Source: Diphasiastrum complanatum
Lineage: Eukaryota; Streptophyta; Lycopodiopsida; Lycopodiales; Lycopodiaceae
Direction: 5' to 3'
DNA length: 64,000 nt
Assembly: GCA_029204225.1 (NCBI GenBank)
Contig: MU832084.1
Location: 24,174-88,173 of the forward strand
In this document: positions 9,840-23,561 of the stretch, piece by piece
Numbering within the stretch: position 1 is the stretch's first letter
How the letters are laid out: each line of letters opens with the position of its first letter
Notes under the pieces: generated by a model
The model's input: only the letters and a program-made list of their open reading frames with translations
What the model was told of the DNA's origin: nothing
Databases searched by the model: none
Made by a program: the position numbers and the translations under genes

Positions 9840-11376
9840 TATCCTAGCAAGGTGGAGGGCTGCTTATACTTTATACACTCATGAAGGCAGTTTGAAGCAA
9901 ACTGGGCCTAATCATAGAGATTTTGGCCATGCAGTTGTGAATATATGGCCCTTTGCTTTGGAATTTTTAACATTCCTGGGTGCTTTTTAGATGTGTAGAG
10001 AAGCACCTGATCACCTAAGTGTGAGTCTTTATTTACGCAAGTGACGATCATGCCAGGGCTTTTGTCGACGTTTGTTAACTAATTGTCCGTGATACGAGAT
10101 GAGTTGAGTCTCACACAATTGGGCTAACATAAATAGCCTGTTTTGGACCTGTTGTTCAATTCTAACTTTCTCACATAGATCAGTAGAGAAAGCTTGCATG
10201 ACTCACAAGGAAGGAACTAGAAACTCAACAGCCATTATTGCCTCTTGACCGTAGACAAGATGGAAGGGAGTAACTCATCTAGTGGCCTTCTTGGGAGTGG
10301 TGCGATACGCCCAAATGGTATGCCCAGATAGTAGAGAACAGCTTGGTTTCCCAATCTGATCGACTAGTTACAACTATCTTGGTTAGAATCTTACATATGG
10401 TCTTGTTTGTGGATTTTGTCTAGCCATTACATTTGGGATAGTACGGAGTACTTTTGCGGTGGATAACAAGGTACTAGTGCAAGAGATTAATTATGAAGTG
10501 TGAGCCTCTATCGCTAACAAGGTCGATTGGATAGCCAAAGCGCATAGTAATGTTTTTGTAAAGAAAACACGCGACAATCTTTGCATTGGCATCTTTTGTT
10601 GCGCGTGCTTCTATCCATTTAGTGGCATAATCGGTTGCGATCAGGATATAGTGTGCTTGAGTATTTTTGGCTGTTGGGCTAATGGGCTCAACAAAGACTA
10701 TACCCCACTTATGGAAGGCTTCATCTTCTAGAATGGAGGTAAGCGATGTGAAGTCTGTTTTTGTAGTCGTTTTGGCTCGCTGGCAAACATCACATGTTTT
10801 GATAGCAAGTGTATCCTTAAACAGTGATGGCCACCATAAGCCTGCTCTGAGTATGATCCTAGCAGTCGCTTCAGCAGAGAAGTGACTGCCACCAATGCCC
10901 TCATGTGCCTGAGATATGATAAGTCGTATCTCAGATTTATAAGCGCATTGGCGTATAATACCGTCAGCACCCCGTTTATATAACTGTCCGGCGATAAGTT
11001 GAAAGGGTGCTATCTTGAGCAAAAATTTCCTTTTGGCTACTGTATTTAGCTCTTCTTTGACTGGTGCATCAACCTGTTCAGCATTGGGGAGTCTGGAAAG
11101 GTGGTCGGCCATGAAGTGTTGTGTGCCTTTCCTGACGACTACGGAGAATGTGAATTCCTCAAGTATTAAGAGCCATCGAGCTATGCATTTGGTTTTACAG
11201 GATTTATTAACAATATATAATAATGCTTGATGGTCTGTGTAGAAAGCAAAGGTTTGGCCTAGCAAATAGTGTCGAAGTTGTTGTACATCATAGACCATGG
11301 CCAGTGCTTCTTGCTCTGTTGTTGTATAGTTTACTTCACCCCCACGAGTTTCTATATGTACTTTCATTCCCTTCAT
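9840..11376 (-). pseudogene. Ty3/gypsy RNase H-integrase remnant (element D)
   Basis: An open stretch of 300 codons (11376-10474) has the end of RNase H (TEQEALAMVYDVQQLRHYLL, FYTDHQALLYI, FMADHLSRLPN). It also has the integrase H2C2 zinc region (HEGIGGSHFS ... CDVCQRAK) and the integrase core with DYATKWIEA and LVSDRGSHF. Below 10474 the integrase continues in broken frames with a degraded CNG..ESTNK block and QEAIMAVEF (10180-10400). It ends with a KRRQKPWHDRHL-like segment and GDQVLLYTSKKHP near 9950-10040. The integrase end resembles that at 1-527, so both probably belong to one gypsy lineage. RT, protease and LTRs are absent. Confidence 0.85.
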
Positions 11377-11391
11377 TAATGTATGAAAGAT

Positions 11392-11700
11392 CTATGAGTT
11401 TTTTAGTCAGTTTGGAGATTTGCCAATTGTGCTTGTATTGTCTTCTCTCTCTAGATGAGCCCAAAAGTGGTATTTTCTTTCTCTACCCAAGGAGAGGAGC
11501 TTGTTAAGACTTAGTTTATTTCATGAAATCTTCCACACGTGTAAAATACCTTTTGGTAATGACTGAATGCATGTAGAATGGTCTTTTTGCCTTAAATCTT
11601 GTCATTGATCTTGGATTTCAATCAATAGATGATCTATAGTGCATGAGCCAAGCTTAGGAGATCAATTTCACACATTAGGGCATTTTCACATGTGAGAATT
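11392..11700 (+). repeat. Copia family A LTR fragment (copy 3)
   Basis: The segment aligns in the plus direction with the 3' half of the family A LTR at about 23925-24205. Shared blocks are GAGATTTGC, CTCTACCCAAGGAGAGGAG (CTACCCGAGGAGAGGAG in copy 2), ATCTTGGATTTCAATC and CACATTAGG.CATT. It is more diverged than the other two copies and has no recognisable primer binding site or internal region. Confidence 0.55.
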
Positions 11701-13301
11701 TTCATAGCTTGGACTACAAAACTCAATAAAATTGCTTGAGTGTGATTTGCCTTGGCATTCCAAAGCAATGTCAAGTTAGTTTTTGGAGTTAGACTATCTT
11801 GAAAACCTAATGCAATTTGAATCTACTCATTATCCTTAGTACTATGGAGTAGGAAAAAGAAAATTGAAATACAATTGAAAAAATTATCACCATCTCTGAA
11901 GTCACGAAGCTTAAATCTGTTTCCACTAGCCTATTATGGCATCAATTCAACAAAAAAAATCATTCTGCATACAATGATGACCTTGCTTATCCACATACAT
12001 TACCCAAACTTCCTTATACTTTGAAGATATAAAAGCTTGAGGGGTGGATTAACGACAAGCCTAAGGTACCACATTCTTCTAACAAACCATATGACAACTA
12101 GATTAGGACCTCAGATTATTTAGTTCCTTTGAGCTTATTTTGCACGTAACTCTCTCAAGCTTCAAAATATTTTTAAGAAACATGAAATCAACATAGGAGA
12201 TAATACAGATTTTACCTCCCAATTGTCTACTAGGATTATCATAAGCTCCGATTGACTTGTATAGTTGTTTTTATGATTTCCCATGATTATAGAAATGTCT
12301 CGGTATAAGTATTTGTATATATATTTGGAAAGCTGAGTCCAAAAATACCGACACTTCAACCATCCTACAGCATTTTTGTCATGTCACTATGCTTCCATTA
12401 ATCGATTTCTAGGGATCTAAAAAAGGAACAGACAGTCATCTCAAACAACAGCATAGAAGCAAATAAGGATCAAAGCCAACTACTAAAATTTTGGCCTCGT
12501 TCAACATTTTTGACAACAATGTAATAAATGTGCAGCACTACTGACCATGCATGAAATTAGGTGCCGCTTCAGCTTGTCAAGCTTGTACATATGAATGAAG
12601 GTTTTGGAAACTCATTTCACTTCATGTATCATTTCAAAAATAGCTCTTATAGTGCCAAATTTGTCCAATCTTTATCCTCACCACAATGTTTTAGAGTAAT
12701 GATAAAAATGCACAGGTAGCAGAATATCTTTCTTTACTGTCATTGGTAATCGAGAAAGCTAAGAGTCAAATCAAGAATACACCCATTTGCCTGGCCTGTG
12801 TAGAGTTCATTGTACTTGAATCTTTAAACATGAAAGAGCCAAAGGTTCATAAAATTTTCATTTGGCACCGCTATTTTCAACTTGTTTAGCTAGTATATCA
12901 CATTAGGAAAACTCAAATCATTGCATTTCAAGTCTCTCAACGTTGGCAAAGCAAACAAACTCAAAATTAAACCGGTTCCTCTGTATTAAAGTAAAAACTT
13001 CAAGAGAGAGACTTTCAGACCATCGTCTTTACCTTGGAAGATCAACAAACTGACAGCTTTGGAATATCAGGTATTGAACTCACTAACCTGGCACCGGATG
13101 TAAGTAGGAAAAATCTGTTAATGTTAACATTGCAAAAAGATCCCATAGCTAAAATGAAGTATTCTAAAAGGACAGGACTGCCAGTGAAAGTTAACCCGAC
13201 TTGATCTTGCACATTGATTAAATAAATCAGTGCTATGGAGCAAGAAAACTGTGAGACGCAACAGCCTGCCACCAGAATACAAAAGTTCTTAAGTGTGGGT
13301 T
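11701..13301. other. Unassigned sequence 3' of the transporter gene
   Basis: AT-rich DNA without a convincing reading frame, domain or repeat structure. The part next to 13302 should hold the 3' UTR of the minus-strand transporter gene, but I cannot fix the polyadenylation point. Confidence 0.4.
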
Positions 13302-16300
13302 TTATGACGACGATGGGATCGAATCATGAGCTTCCTCAAGTTGATTAATTTCCTGAACACTGTTAGATCCATACAAGGTCTCATAGACAGGCCTGATACG
13401 AAGGCTTAGAATTATGTTGAAAATGACCCCCACTGCACAAACTGCAGCCATTAGAATGAAGGTCAATCTGAAACAATGTGCTCCTATACAATGCAGACCA
13501 TATGGATCAGCAGGACCAAACCTCGGAGTCCATGATGTATCCTTTAGTCCACTTACCTTCATTGTCCATCCGTTATCCTTTTTAGCTTCTCGATCATAAA
13601 GGTAGCCAGCAAGAAAGCCAGAAAACAAAAGTGAGGCTATGGGATCACTGATTGTAAGAACATTGTAGATCTTCCCGAAATGTTTCAATCCAAAAAGTTC
13701 GGATGCTGTTGGAACCATGACCGAAAAATGCACTCCATAGCAAAGTCCAAGGATAGTGCATCCAATATAAAGGGATCCAGGCAATGCAAATGCAAATAGA
13801 AAGTAAGCAACGATCATCAACAGCTGTGCTGCACCAATCCACACTGTTCTAGGAACACCTGACCTACACTCCAACAAGTTATATATATGTCAAAAGAGAA
13901 TATTACACTGATCACTAGAAAATATGAACCGTAATTTGTAAAGATTCAAGATCGTGCATGCATGCATGAAAAGTACTCGGTAATACAGACGAGCATGACA
14001 TATCTCCACAATGGACAGGTGAACATCATGCTTAGCACGTGAAAGAGATGAAGATGTTTGTCCAATAAATTAGCAGTACACAGCGTATTACTCAAGGTTA
14101 TCAGCATTCAGACAAGTTGCCAGAGATATCGAACTTTGTATCAAGCTACAGTCATTCACAAAACAGAAAGACATGAAGGTATATAGAGTCAGGACTTCAG
14201 TCGTATCAGTAAACTAAAACTTCCAGCTGAGAACATAAGTCCCACCACAAGCTTGCAATGAGTAAGGTAATGGCTGATTAGTCTCAGACACATATCCTGA
14301 CTCCGAATGACCCTAAATCATGAGCTAAAATGACAACGAGGACCAATCGCTGACCCCCATGTCCAAGGGGTTGCTATTACAGTAGTGATGAGGAGAAATT
14401 TCAAAGAGGAAAGAACAATTTTTAAAAGAATATAATCACAGACCTTGGCACTGGTATTAAAACATTAACATGAATGAAAGGAGCATTCAATAATCATTTT
14501 CCACAGTACTTCATAAATCTTATATGGCAGATGGTTGCTCAACAGTGAACTCTGAATTTACAATTGGTGAAAGCCACATTTCCCTCAACATGACAAATAC
14601 CAAAAGAGACTTACAAATTTCCCAACAAGAATCTGTATAAACAAACGTGTTCCACAAGATGCTTAATTGTAGACATGGACATGGCTCGAGAGTCGAGAAG
14701 AGCATGATTTATCGCAAAAATACCTATATGGGTTGCTATATATGCAATGGGGCAGACATTTACGGAGATGAAACCAATCAGCAATTTGATTAACATAAAA
14801 GAAAAAGCCTTAGTGTGGAAAAGACAGCTTGCTAGCCTTGATATGGCAACAAACTAGGGATAAACATCAGTTTAAAAAAAGACATAAAGCATAAGGGCAC
14901 CCAACTTAAGTCATGTTGAGCAGTACATCCTTAGCATCTACTAGAGAGAGTGCTTCGATGAGACATCAGAGCTGTAATGAAAACCTTGAAATATAATATT
15001 TGATAAAAACTCTGGACTTTTTCATCTCTGGGGTGAAGTGTGAGAAAATGTCCATGACATTAAGGTTGACTCAATCCTTGGACAAGATACCAAGAAAATC
15101 CATCATCTTCAGTTCTAACTTGGAAACGAATTTCAGATATTTGAAAAAGCTAACACTAAATTGTTGCGATTTTAGAGGAGCAATGTACTGCTGCACCAGA
15201 AACAAAGCAGGTGCTTAAAAAGCTTAGATCCACAGCTGAAAAGCTTCACATTTAGGCCTTTTAAACTCTACCTCGAACCTTCAAGCTTACTGAAGTTGGT
15301 ACATTGTTTATGAGGAATAGATAAATGCTAATGATGCTTTTAGTGGGGATGAGACAAGAATTTGATGAAATCCAGTGGAATACTAATGATTACAACTAAA
15401 TTCATCCACAGTATTTGGCCAACATCTCTTTCCCCTCAAAAAGACATCGTCCTCAATGTTATTATAGTGAAAATGTCGAAGCTGCAGAAGAAAATTTTGG
15501 AGGCAACAGAATAAACATACTGACACAATAATACCAGCTCAATGTATATACTAAAGACGCAGCCGCAAATATGGATATACTGAGGACGTAACCAGAATCT
15601 TGATTAAGCTGAAAGTACATTTCTGAGCTCTTTCAGGAAGTTCAATATTTTTGAGATCTTTGCTGCCTATTTTGCATCCTTTCCCTGTTGTTGCTATCCT
15701 GAGAATCATTGCCTATCTATCCATCATTGTCCTATTAGTCCATAGTTGGCCTATTGCCACCTTTTTTCTTGTCATTGCTGCCTGCCATCATTTTTTCTTC
15801 CCATCACTGCCGCCTACCAACATTTTTCCTGCCCTATTGGTCACTATTTTGTCACTTTATTCCACATCAATCAGCAAGATCTTTTTTGCACACTTCAACA
15901 ATCAGGTACAATTCTCGAATACGGTGAGCATTTGTTGACTTTTCTTGCATTTTTCCTGAATTAGTAGTGATACGTTATTTCTAGATATGTTGTTGTATAA
16001 GAGGTGCATTCTGTTATGATGTGGCACCTTTCAATCCCACTTCTTTATCTCAAGCTATTTCTCTTGCAAGTAAACTCGAGCATAAGTATTCCAATCGACT
16101 TTCTATCCCCACCTCTAGATCTCGTTCTTCTCCATCCACTGTTGGTCCATGAGCCTTTTCACAAGTTACAACTTCAAACATTTCTAGTTTTACCCTTTGT
16201 TCTGTGACTAATCCACGTCCTATTGTTCTTCGTTGTTGGTTCAGCAACGAGATGCACGAGATTTATACTAAGAACCTTTATCGTGTGTATATGTGTCTAA

Positions 16301-19264
16301 TCATCAAGCCCAGGATTGCAAGCAACGTTATACACCTACAGCAGTTGGTCATTATCATGAGTATGAGGCACCCTTTCTTCCTGACTTCCTGATCGAGCCG
16401 AATGTATTGCTCAGCTTGCATGTGCCAATTGTACCTGTAAGGTTTGCATTTGCTTGCACTTGCATGTTACGGGTAAAGTGTGTTCTGCTTTACTTGATGC
16501 TGGTGACACACATTCTTTCTTAAGAACTCATCTCGTTTCTCACATTCACACTCTCCTTGTTACAGCTAGTTATGTGTTGAAGTTGCTAATTTTCATCATC
16601 CCAGAGGACTCTTATGTTTTCTGCTCTTCCCTACCATATTGGTGATTTCATAGGCCAAGCTGACTTTCACATTTTTCCCATTGAGCATTAAAATTAGGAT
16701 CCTTTGTGCCAATTGGTTTGCATCCCTTGGCAATGTTACTTATAATCTTTCTACTCAATGTATGTCTACTGTTCACAATGGTAGACATACATTTTTATGG
16801 TATTGATTATGTGACTGGTTTTTCCCATATCATTTTTCAGCAATATTTCCATAATGTCGCCACTGTTTCTCAGCCTTTACCGATGGCCTATTTCCACCTT
16901 ATTACACAAAAATTGGCAAGCATTTGCCAAGCCACCTTTACCTCCCCTTCATGATTTCAGAGATGATCTAAACATTTTAGAAGTTGTTGCTCCTAGACAG
17001 AAAAGAGCTCTGATATTATGTAAAGATGAAAAAATCATGTCAAAACATATATGGACAGAATACTGTGAATGAAAAGAACCATCTGAATGCCAAAGAAGGG
17101 CATAATAATGATCTCCATGACAATACAAAATGTAATCTAGAGTGATATTAAACTGAATATCAACCTACTCTTTGAGCTAAGTACTATTCTCCAGGAAATC
17201 AGCCACCAGTGTACAGTTGAAATGATCCAAATCATACGTAGTCTCTCAGTAGCAGTAGGATTTAATTTTCTTATAACATAAAAGAGAATTCATCACAAGC
17301 TGAATTGTGAGGGGAATCAGAAATGTAAGGCACAAATGTCATGATAGCTTTGGACATATTGAACGGCATAGTTATTGGATGAAGGGAAATCAGGCATGCC
17401 GCTTTAACTGATGAATTAGAATGCACTAGCAAGGCAAAAGAGGTGGCAAGAAGATGATGAAAGAAAATATCACCTGATGTATTGCTCAGAAATTGCCCCT
17501 CCTGCAAGTCGACCAAGGAAGTTCCATATCCCAAAGACAGCAACAAATACTGAAACATCACTATATCCTTGAGCCTCACCAATTTGACCCAGGTTGTTGA
17601 TGGCAGTGACACCAGATCCAATCCCAAAGAAAAAAGTAAAGAAGAGCAGCCAAAAATCTGCCTTGACCAGAGCCTGTCTTAAATTAAAGTCCTCTCCTCT
17701 TCTCGGCTTCCTTCTTCTAGGAACAGCTCCTTCACCAACAGCCAAGAGAATCTCCGTATCGTTGTCTAATTCTAACTCTGAGGATGAAGTCATTCTGCTT
17801 GTTTTGATTCCATTGTTTATATTTGCTTCACCAGTCACCACGTGACTAGAAATTCTCTCCTTTCTTTCTTTCAGAAGTGGTTTGTGGAGTTGCTCAACCT
17901 CTGGTGAAACAGACTCATGAACAAGCCCATTTCTGTCTCTGTAAAGATCCTCCAAATAAAGCTTCACTGGTACGACAAGTGGGGCAATAAGGAATATGAG
18001 CATTCCTCCTGTAATAACTTTTGTAATGTTTGACTTATCAAGTGAAAAGAATTGTTCAGTAAGTGTGGCTATCAGTAGATACAGCGCCAAGCCTATGCAC
18101 AGCACGTGGAGCACAAAAAAGTTCTTCTGTTCTTCAGAATTGCCCTTCGAAGCTCCTGAATTAGGATGGATGAAACTCATTGCAATCAAACAAACAATTG
18201 CTGGTCCTACTGCAAGTAGAGCAAGCAAGGATACTGGATCTCTGCCAAGGTATGAAGTGTACAATTGAGTGAATATGGCACCACTCAGACCCACAAATCC
18301 TTTTGATATACCAACGACAGTGCCTCGGCTGTTAGGAAAGTTTCGCATCATAGTAACAAGGATAGCTGTATTAAACCAAGTTGTACTATTGGCAGCAACA
18401 CAGAGGATCAGACACATCTGAAGAAACACAAAAAGTTGGGCCCTTGTCACTCAGTTTTGTGAACCATTCATTGTTAATTAATTGCCAACATCGCTTGAAA
18501 AGAATAAAGATCAGCCATCTAATCAGAAGCAGTTCTCTACAAGAGGATGTTCACAACAAAATATCCTTCGCTAACCTGGTTACAAATGCCACAAAAAAAC
18601 ATTGACTTCAATATGCATGGTTCCCTTAGCCGAGTTGGATAAGAGAGTTCATAAGGCAAAGGAGGCCCATGGGCTCCAAAACATGGTAGCTTTGTGCTGC
18701 ATATTGTGGTTGTAACTTGATGTAAAGTGTAAATAGTGTACATAACTATGCTAGTGCAATTAAGTTGACCACTGCAATTTAGAAAAACTACGCATGCATG
18801 AGATAGTTTAGTCTCATGAGAAATGAGCCGATTCACCATTTGATTATTCTCAACGATCTTAAAAATTCAAGACAAAACGAAAATTCGTCTTCTCTATCAG
18901 GCTTCTGCAGCTTAAAACTCTATATTCGATGGAATTGACGTACCTGCCAATACGGCAATGGATCTATCTTCTCGCTTGCAACCAGCCACAGTGCTCCATA
19001 TCCGACAAGGCCCTCCATTGCTCCCACCAGTAATATAGACCACGCAGGCAACTTGTTGCAGAAGTAGCCGGCCAATGTGCCGACACTATCACCAACATCT
19101 TTGGCTACTCCCAGGTTATTAAGCTCAAGTTGCGAGTAGCCTAGGATGTGCTTTAGCATAGGAGAATAGTTTGCGAAATTGTAAGAACTTCCTGCAAAAG
19201 CTTGCACCCAGATGGACGCCACGAGCCCCATCCATTTGCTCGTAGGGTTTGAATCTGTTCCCAT
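13302..19264 (-). CDS. Nodulin-like major facilitator protein (NFD4-like), three exons
   Basis: Exons on the minus strand are 19264-18944, 18417-17474 and 13863-13302 (321 + 944 + 562 nt), giving 608 residues. Donors read CAG|GTACGT and CAG|GTGATA; acceptors read TTCTTCAG and GTGTAG. Reading phase is kept across both joins (..LPYWQ|MCLILC.. and ..YI|R|SGVPRT..). Exon 1 holds the nodulin-like start (WVQAFAGSSYNFANYSPMLK, SQLELNNLGVAKDVGDSVG). Exon 2 has NSTTWFNTAILVTMMRNFP, RGTVVGISKGFVGLSGAIF, several membrane spans, a charged cytoplasmic loop with a dileucine-type HKPLL, then the second helix bundle (DFWLLFFTFFFGIGSGVTAI). Exon 3 completes it (GLCYGVHFSVMVPTASELFG, FGKIYNVLTISDPI) and ends in a hydrophilic tail. 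Length and motif order fit plant NFD4/nodulin-like family members, which are polytopic membrane proteins. The substrate cannot be told from sequence. No disabling change was found. Confidence 0.93.
13864..17473 (-). other. Intron 2 of the transporter gene (3.6 kb)
   Basis: The intron is bounded by GTGATA (donor, minus strand at 17473) and GTAG (acceptor at 13864). It is far longer than intron 1 (18418-18943, 526 bp). A pyrimidine-rich, gypsy-derived segment lies inside it on the opposite strand. The rest (13864-15640 and 17080-17473) shows nothing recognisable. Confidence 0.8.
15650..17000 (+). pseudogene. Degenerate gypsy gag-protease relic inside intron 2
   Basis: The plus strand, antisense to the host gene, has a retropepsin-like block VTGKVCSALLDAGDTHSFLR (16466-16525; the active-site Asp codon is at 16496). 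Upstream is a HQAQDCKQRYTPT string that looks like the end of a zinc knuckle (about 16300-16340), and downstream an IGQADFHIFPIEH string (about 16640-16690). Frames are broken throughout. The outer limits are estimated from the pyrimidine-rich composition. It could be a chromovirus-type gag-pro, but this is uncertain. Confidence 0.5.
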
Positions 19265-20210
19265 TATGATATTTTGGCAATTGCTGCTAGAAACTGATAG
19301 AAAGCAGCAAATAAAAGCACCTCGAACAGCTCGACAGCACTAACCTGTGATCAGCTGATTTGCTGGGAGGACGGCAGCCGGATTCCCTCTGCTATTGTTA
19401 CCCTTTGTGAAGATAATTTGGAGCGGTAATTCTCATTCAAGAAAAGCATTTGCCTCCGTTACTCTAATATAACATTCAAGTTTAAAGAAAGCCTTGCTGC
19501 TTCTGAAAGAGATATAGTCTCATTCCAGAAGACCTTTTCTGGCAACTACTTGTCTGAAGCCTTTGACAAAGTGGAGCAGCAGCAGAAGAAATGTTCTCCA
19601 AGAAGATCTTTCCCACAGCATTTGGAGTCTTCACCAAAACCTTAAGCTATTACAAGTATAAGCTTCATAGAGTTAGTTCATACAATAAGTATAACTGGAT
19701 AGCATTTCCACCTTCCTTTGAGACACGTATGATAGATACGGATAGACACATCGATGGATATATGCTGTACTGGTGGTGGGAGCAGCAAGAGATGGCAACA
19801 TTCACTGTATATGATGATAGTGAAGCCACTATCTGCTTAAACAACTTATTATATTCACAGAAACATCATGGAAAAAATTGAAATCGCCAGATACATCTGA
19901 AAAAGAATACGCTAAGCATTTCTTTGCTTCACCCACTGCATGCAATCTCAGGCTCAGATTCAAATTCAGCTCTCTTCTGTAGTAATAGCAATAGCACCAG
20001 CTCTTCGATGCCGTTGCTGCACTGACCTCTTTTTCGCTTCAGCACTGCTCTTTTCTCTCTCTCTCGATCGATCGATCGATCGCTCGCTCTCGGTTTCCCT
20101 CGTATTTTGGAGGCACGTCCTAGATTTCATTCGTCGAAGCCGTTACACAAATATCGAGCATATATGTTACACATAATATTATATATGTATGTATGTATTA
20201 TATAGGGTGG
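19265..20210 (-). promoter_or_regulatory. Upstream region of the transporter gene
   Basis: No coding region is convincing here. On the minus strand a (GATC)4 / GAGAGAGA stretch at 20056-20090 resembles the GA-rich 5' leaders of plant genes. An AT-rich CTATATAATACATACATACA block at about 20175-20205 could hold the TATA box. The transcription start cannot be placed, and a 5' UTR intron is possible. Confidence 0.35.
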
Positions 20211-21122
<912 letters not shown>

Positions 21123-21184
21123 TTCATGTGGAAGAAGGAGATCCATCTATCTCTCTCTTCCATCTCCAAGTTTCATAACAATAT

Positions 21185-21255
21185 GGTATTATCAGAAAGA
21201 TTTGAACTTGGGGTGGGTAAGCCCAACTCAGTCACAATACACCAACTCGTCACAT
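21185..21255 (-). repeat. tRNA-like (SINE-type) box A/box B remnant
   Basis: The minus strand shows TGACTGAGTTGG (box A-like) about 30 bases before AAGTTCAAATC (box B-like). This is the spacing of an RNA polymerase III internal promoter. No cloverleaf or tail was confirmed, so a tRNA-derived SINE fragment is only a possibility. Confidence 0.3.
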
Positions 21256-23560
21256 GTTGAAAGAATTTTTGTAATATACTAAATAGTTTTTCCCTCCTTA
21301 GATTTAAAACACTTTACAAAATTTAAAACTCAAAATCTTAATTGTTTTCCCTCCCTCATGACCGTCCGAGAAACTACTCTACATAACACTATAAAAGCTT
21401 CCAATTTCGAGGATCCTCCCTCACATCATCGTGAAGAGTTTGCTTGTTTCTCACATACAGCAAGAGCGCCCTACCAGTTCCGGATTCGACAACATACTAT
21501 CTCATGGTAAACGACTCTCCGTTACTTTGGCATTCAGGCGCATTTTCTATGCTTTCGGGTTTCGATCATACTTCTTTGATTAACCGTTGGCTATGGCTAA
21601 ATCATGCTCATAACATAGTGCTCTGTATGAGTCTTTTTGATATGGTGGGAATGAATGTCCAGTGATGGACAAATCCAATGCATTGTTGTGTAGAATTAAC
21701 AGGTGCAATGGACAGTAGGTTCACCTACACTTTATTCTCTGAAGGTTTATATGGTTCTTAGGCTTGTTGTCCAACGATGGACAAAAAGCAAAAAATATTC
21801 TTTAAATAATGATTGTTTCTCACATTCATACCTTCTAATATCCAGCAATGGATAAAAGGACTTTTGATGGCTCACCTCTAAGAACTGGCTTTACTCTCTG
21901 TTCTTACATAAACTGATTTTCTCGAATGACATTTTTTACGTTTCCAAGTCTCACCCTACGATACTAAACTGTTATCGGTGCATGTGATAATGTAGCATCA
22001 TCTTTTACAATGGCCTGTTATCTTCTACATTCTGGTTCATACTCGAACCGAGCATTATCATACTCAAAGCAAAAGTTATGTTACCTACTGAAACTTCATA
22101 ACATAGACGATTTAACACTCTCTGTATACTTTATCTGAACGTTTTCTACTCTTAAACATGTTAATGGACTAAACAGACTATTTTCTTGTTGTTGTGATAT
22201 AAAGAGAAAACCTTTACGGAAAAACACCAATGGGAGCCTCTCAAGAAGCCTTGTCTACAAACATTCAGATATGACTTCTCGTTATCGATTCGTATGCGAA
22301 TTCTACGATGCATGAACAAGAATGAGATAAGTAGTTCCTTATACTCTAACATCTACCCTTTTTTTAATTAAAAAAAATCTCTCCTTTTTTCAAAATAAAT
22401 GACTTAAGAAAAAGATACTACTTTCCAAAAAGCAAAATTGACTAAATGATTCTTAAAACCCTTGTTAAAAACCTAACAGTAGGGACTCCAATAAAACGGT
22501 CTTAGACAACATGGAAATGTGTAAGATACATAGTTTTTACAAAAGGGCTAGAATGGCACGGATCTGTCCTAATACCTAGAAAAAACATTGGAAATCTCTT
22601 GCTAATAATTGATCATGTCTATCCGAAGCAATGTCCATATACCATGGTTGTTATATGATCTATGTATAACAATCATGGAAATACTTAATCCTACCCTAAT
22701 AAGTGTTACTTTAGACCTTTGGTGAGATACAACTGTAAAGCATGGATATGCTCAAGAGTGTGGACAACAGTGCGTGACATACCTTGCTTTGTAAAGGTCA
22801 CTTGGTTTAGCATGGCATGGATTTGCCCTAATACCAGCATGCGTATCCACACCAAGTCTTTTGGCTAAGCAAAATGTAAACAGTTTAAACTATTCATACT
22901 CTTTTTATAACTAGAAATGAACTAATGTGGACCAATTGCCTGTAAGTTGATCAACATGGCACTTGTCCTGATACGGTGATATAACGGCTTGGCCTATCAC
23001 CAAAATACTGTTTGTTTGGGAAGACTAGACTATGTTTTAAAATTTTATGCAAAGCTGTTAAGTAGTATAACTTATTTTGGACATGAATAAAAACTAACGC
23101 TCATCAATGAAACCTGTCTTCCTCACCAAACTAACTTATGCGGTTTTCTTTTGTGGGATGGTGGCAGGTATCAGCGGACATCTTGAAAGTGGTTATGCTC
23201 TATGGTGCTTTTTAGTACTATATTTTACTTTTCAGCTATATTTTACCTTGTTGGATTATGAATAAAGGCTTCAAAAAGTTTCACTCTTGCTTTGTCAAGA
23301 GGAACTAAGTGCAGTCTTGTATCTCTCTCTCTGCATTCTAGTGGTGTAAATCCGACTATTCCTTGGTTGGGATAGTACTGAAACCTTTACCTTGTATCCG
23401 ATTCATAAGCTAACAAAGGTCTATTTCTATGGTTTAGTCCACAAGATGGTTTCAGGATGCTATCTCTTTGGGTTATGGGGAGCCCCTTCCTCTGCCTAAC
23501 CATTTTGTTCAGACACTTGTCATAGCTTTAGGGGTCTTCTAACTTTTTATGTCAAGCATC
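21256..23560. other. Unassigned sequence with short structured repeats
   Basis: No coding region was identified. Three 16-nt hairpins of one design lie at 21656-21671, 21768-21783 and 21839-21854. A motif of the form ATGGCAYGGATYTGYCCTAATACC occurs near 22553 and 22817, with a degraded copy near 22955. The motif also occurs inverted near 38980 and 39060. Confidence 0.4.
21656..21854. repeat. Three hairpins with covarying stems
   Basis: TGTCCA-GTGA-TGGACA (21656-21671), TGTCCA-ACGA-TGGACA (21768-21783) and TATCCA-GCAA-TGGATA (21839-21854) have six-base stems and four-base loops. The third copy changes both partners of one pair (G:C to A:T), so pairing is kept. Sequence between the copies is not similar. 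Confidence 0.5.
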
Positions 23561-23561
23561 T

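Noticed and set aside
18625..18700. Possible tRNA or SINE start (TTAGCCGAGTTGGATAAG)
   Set aside because: Box A-like word only; no box B at suitable distance and no cloverleaf.
19591..19881. 96-codon plus-strand frame upstream of the transporter gene
   Set aside because: No motif, and it lies in the presumed promoter/leader region of the opposite strand.
21444..21665. Frame with LLWHSGAFSMLSG, slightly like a copia protease
   Set aside because: The catalytic Asp is absent and no neighbouring gag or integrase similarity was found.
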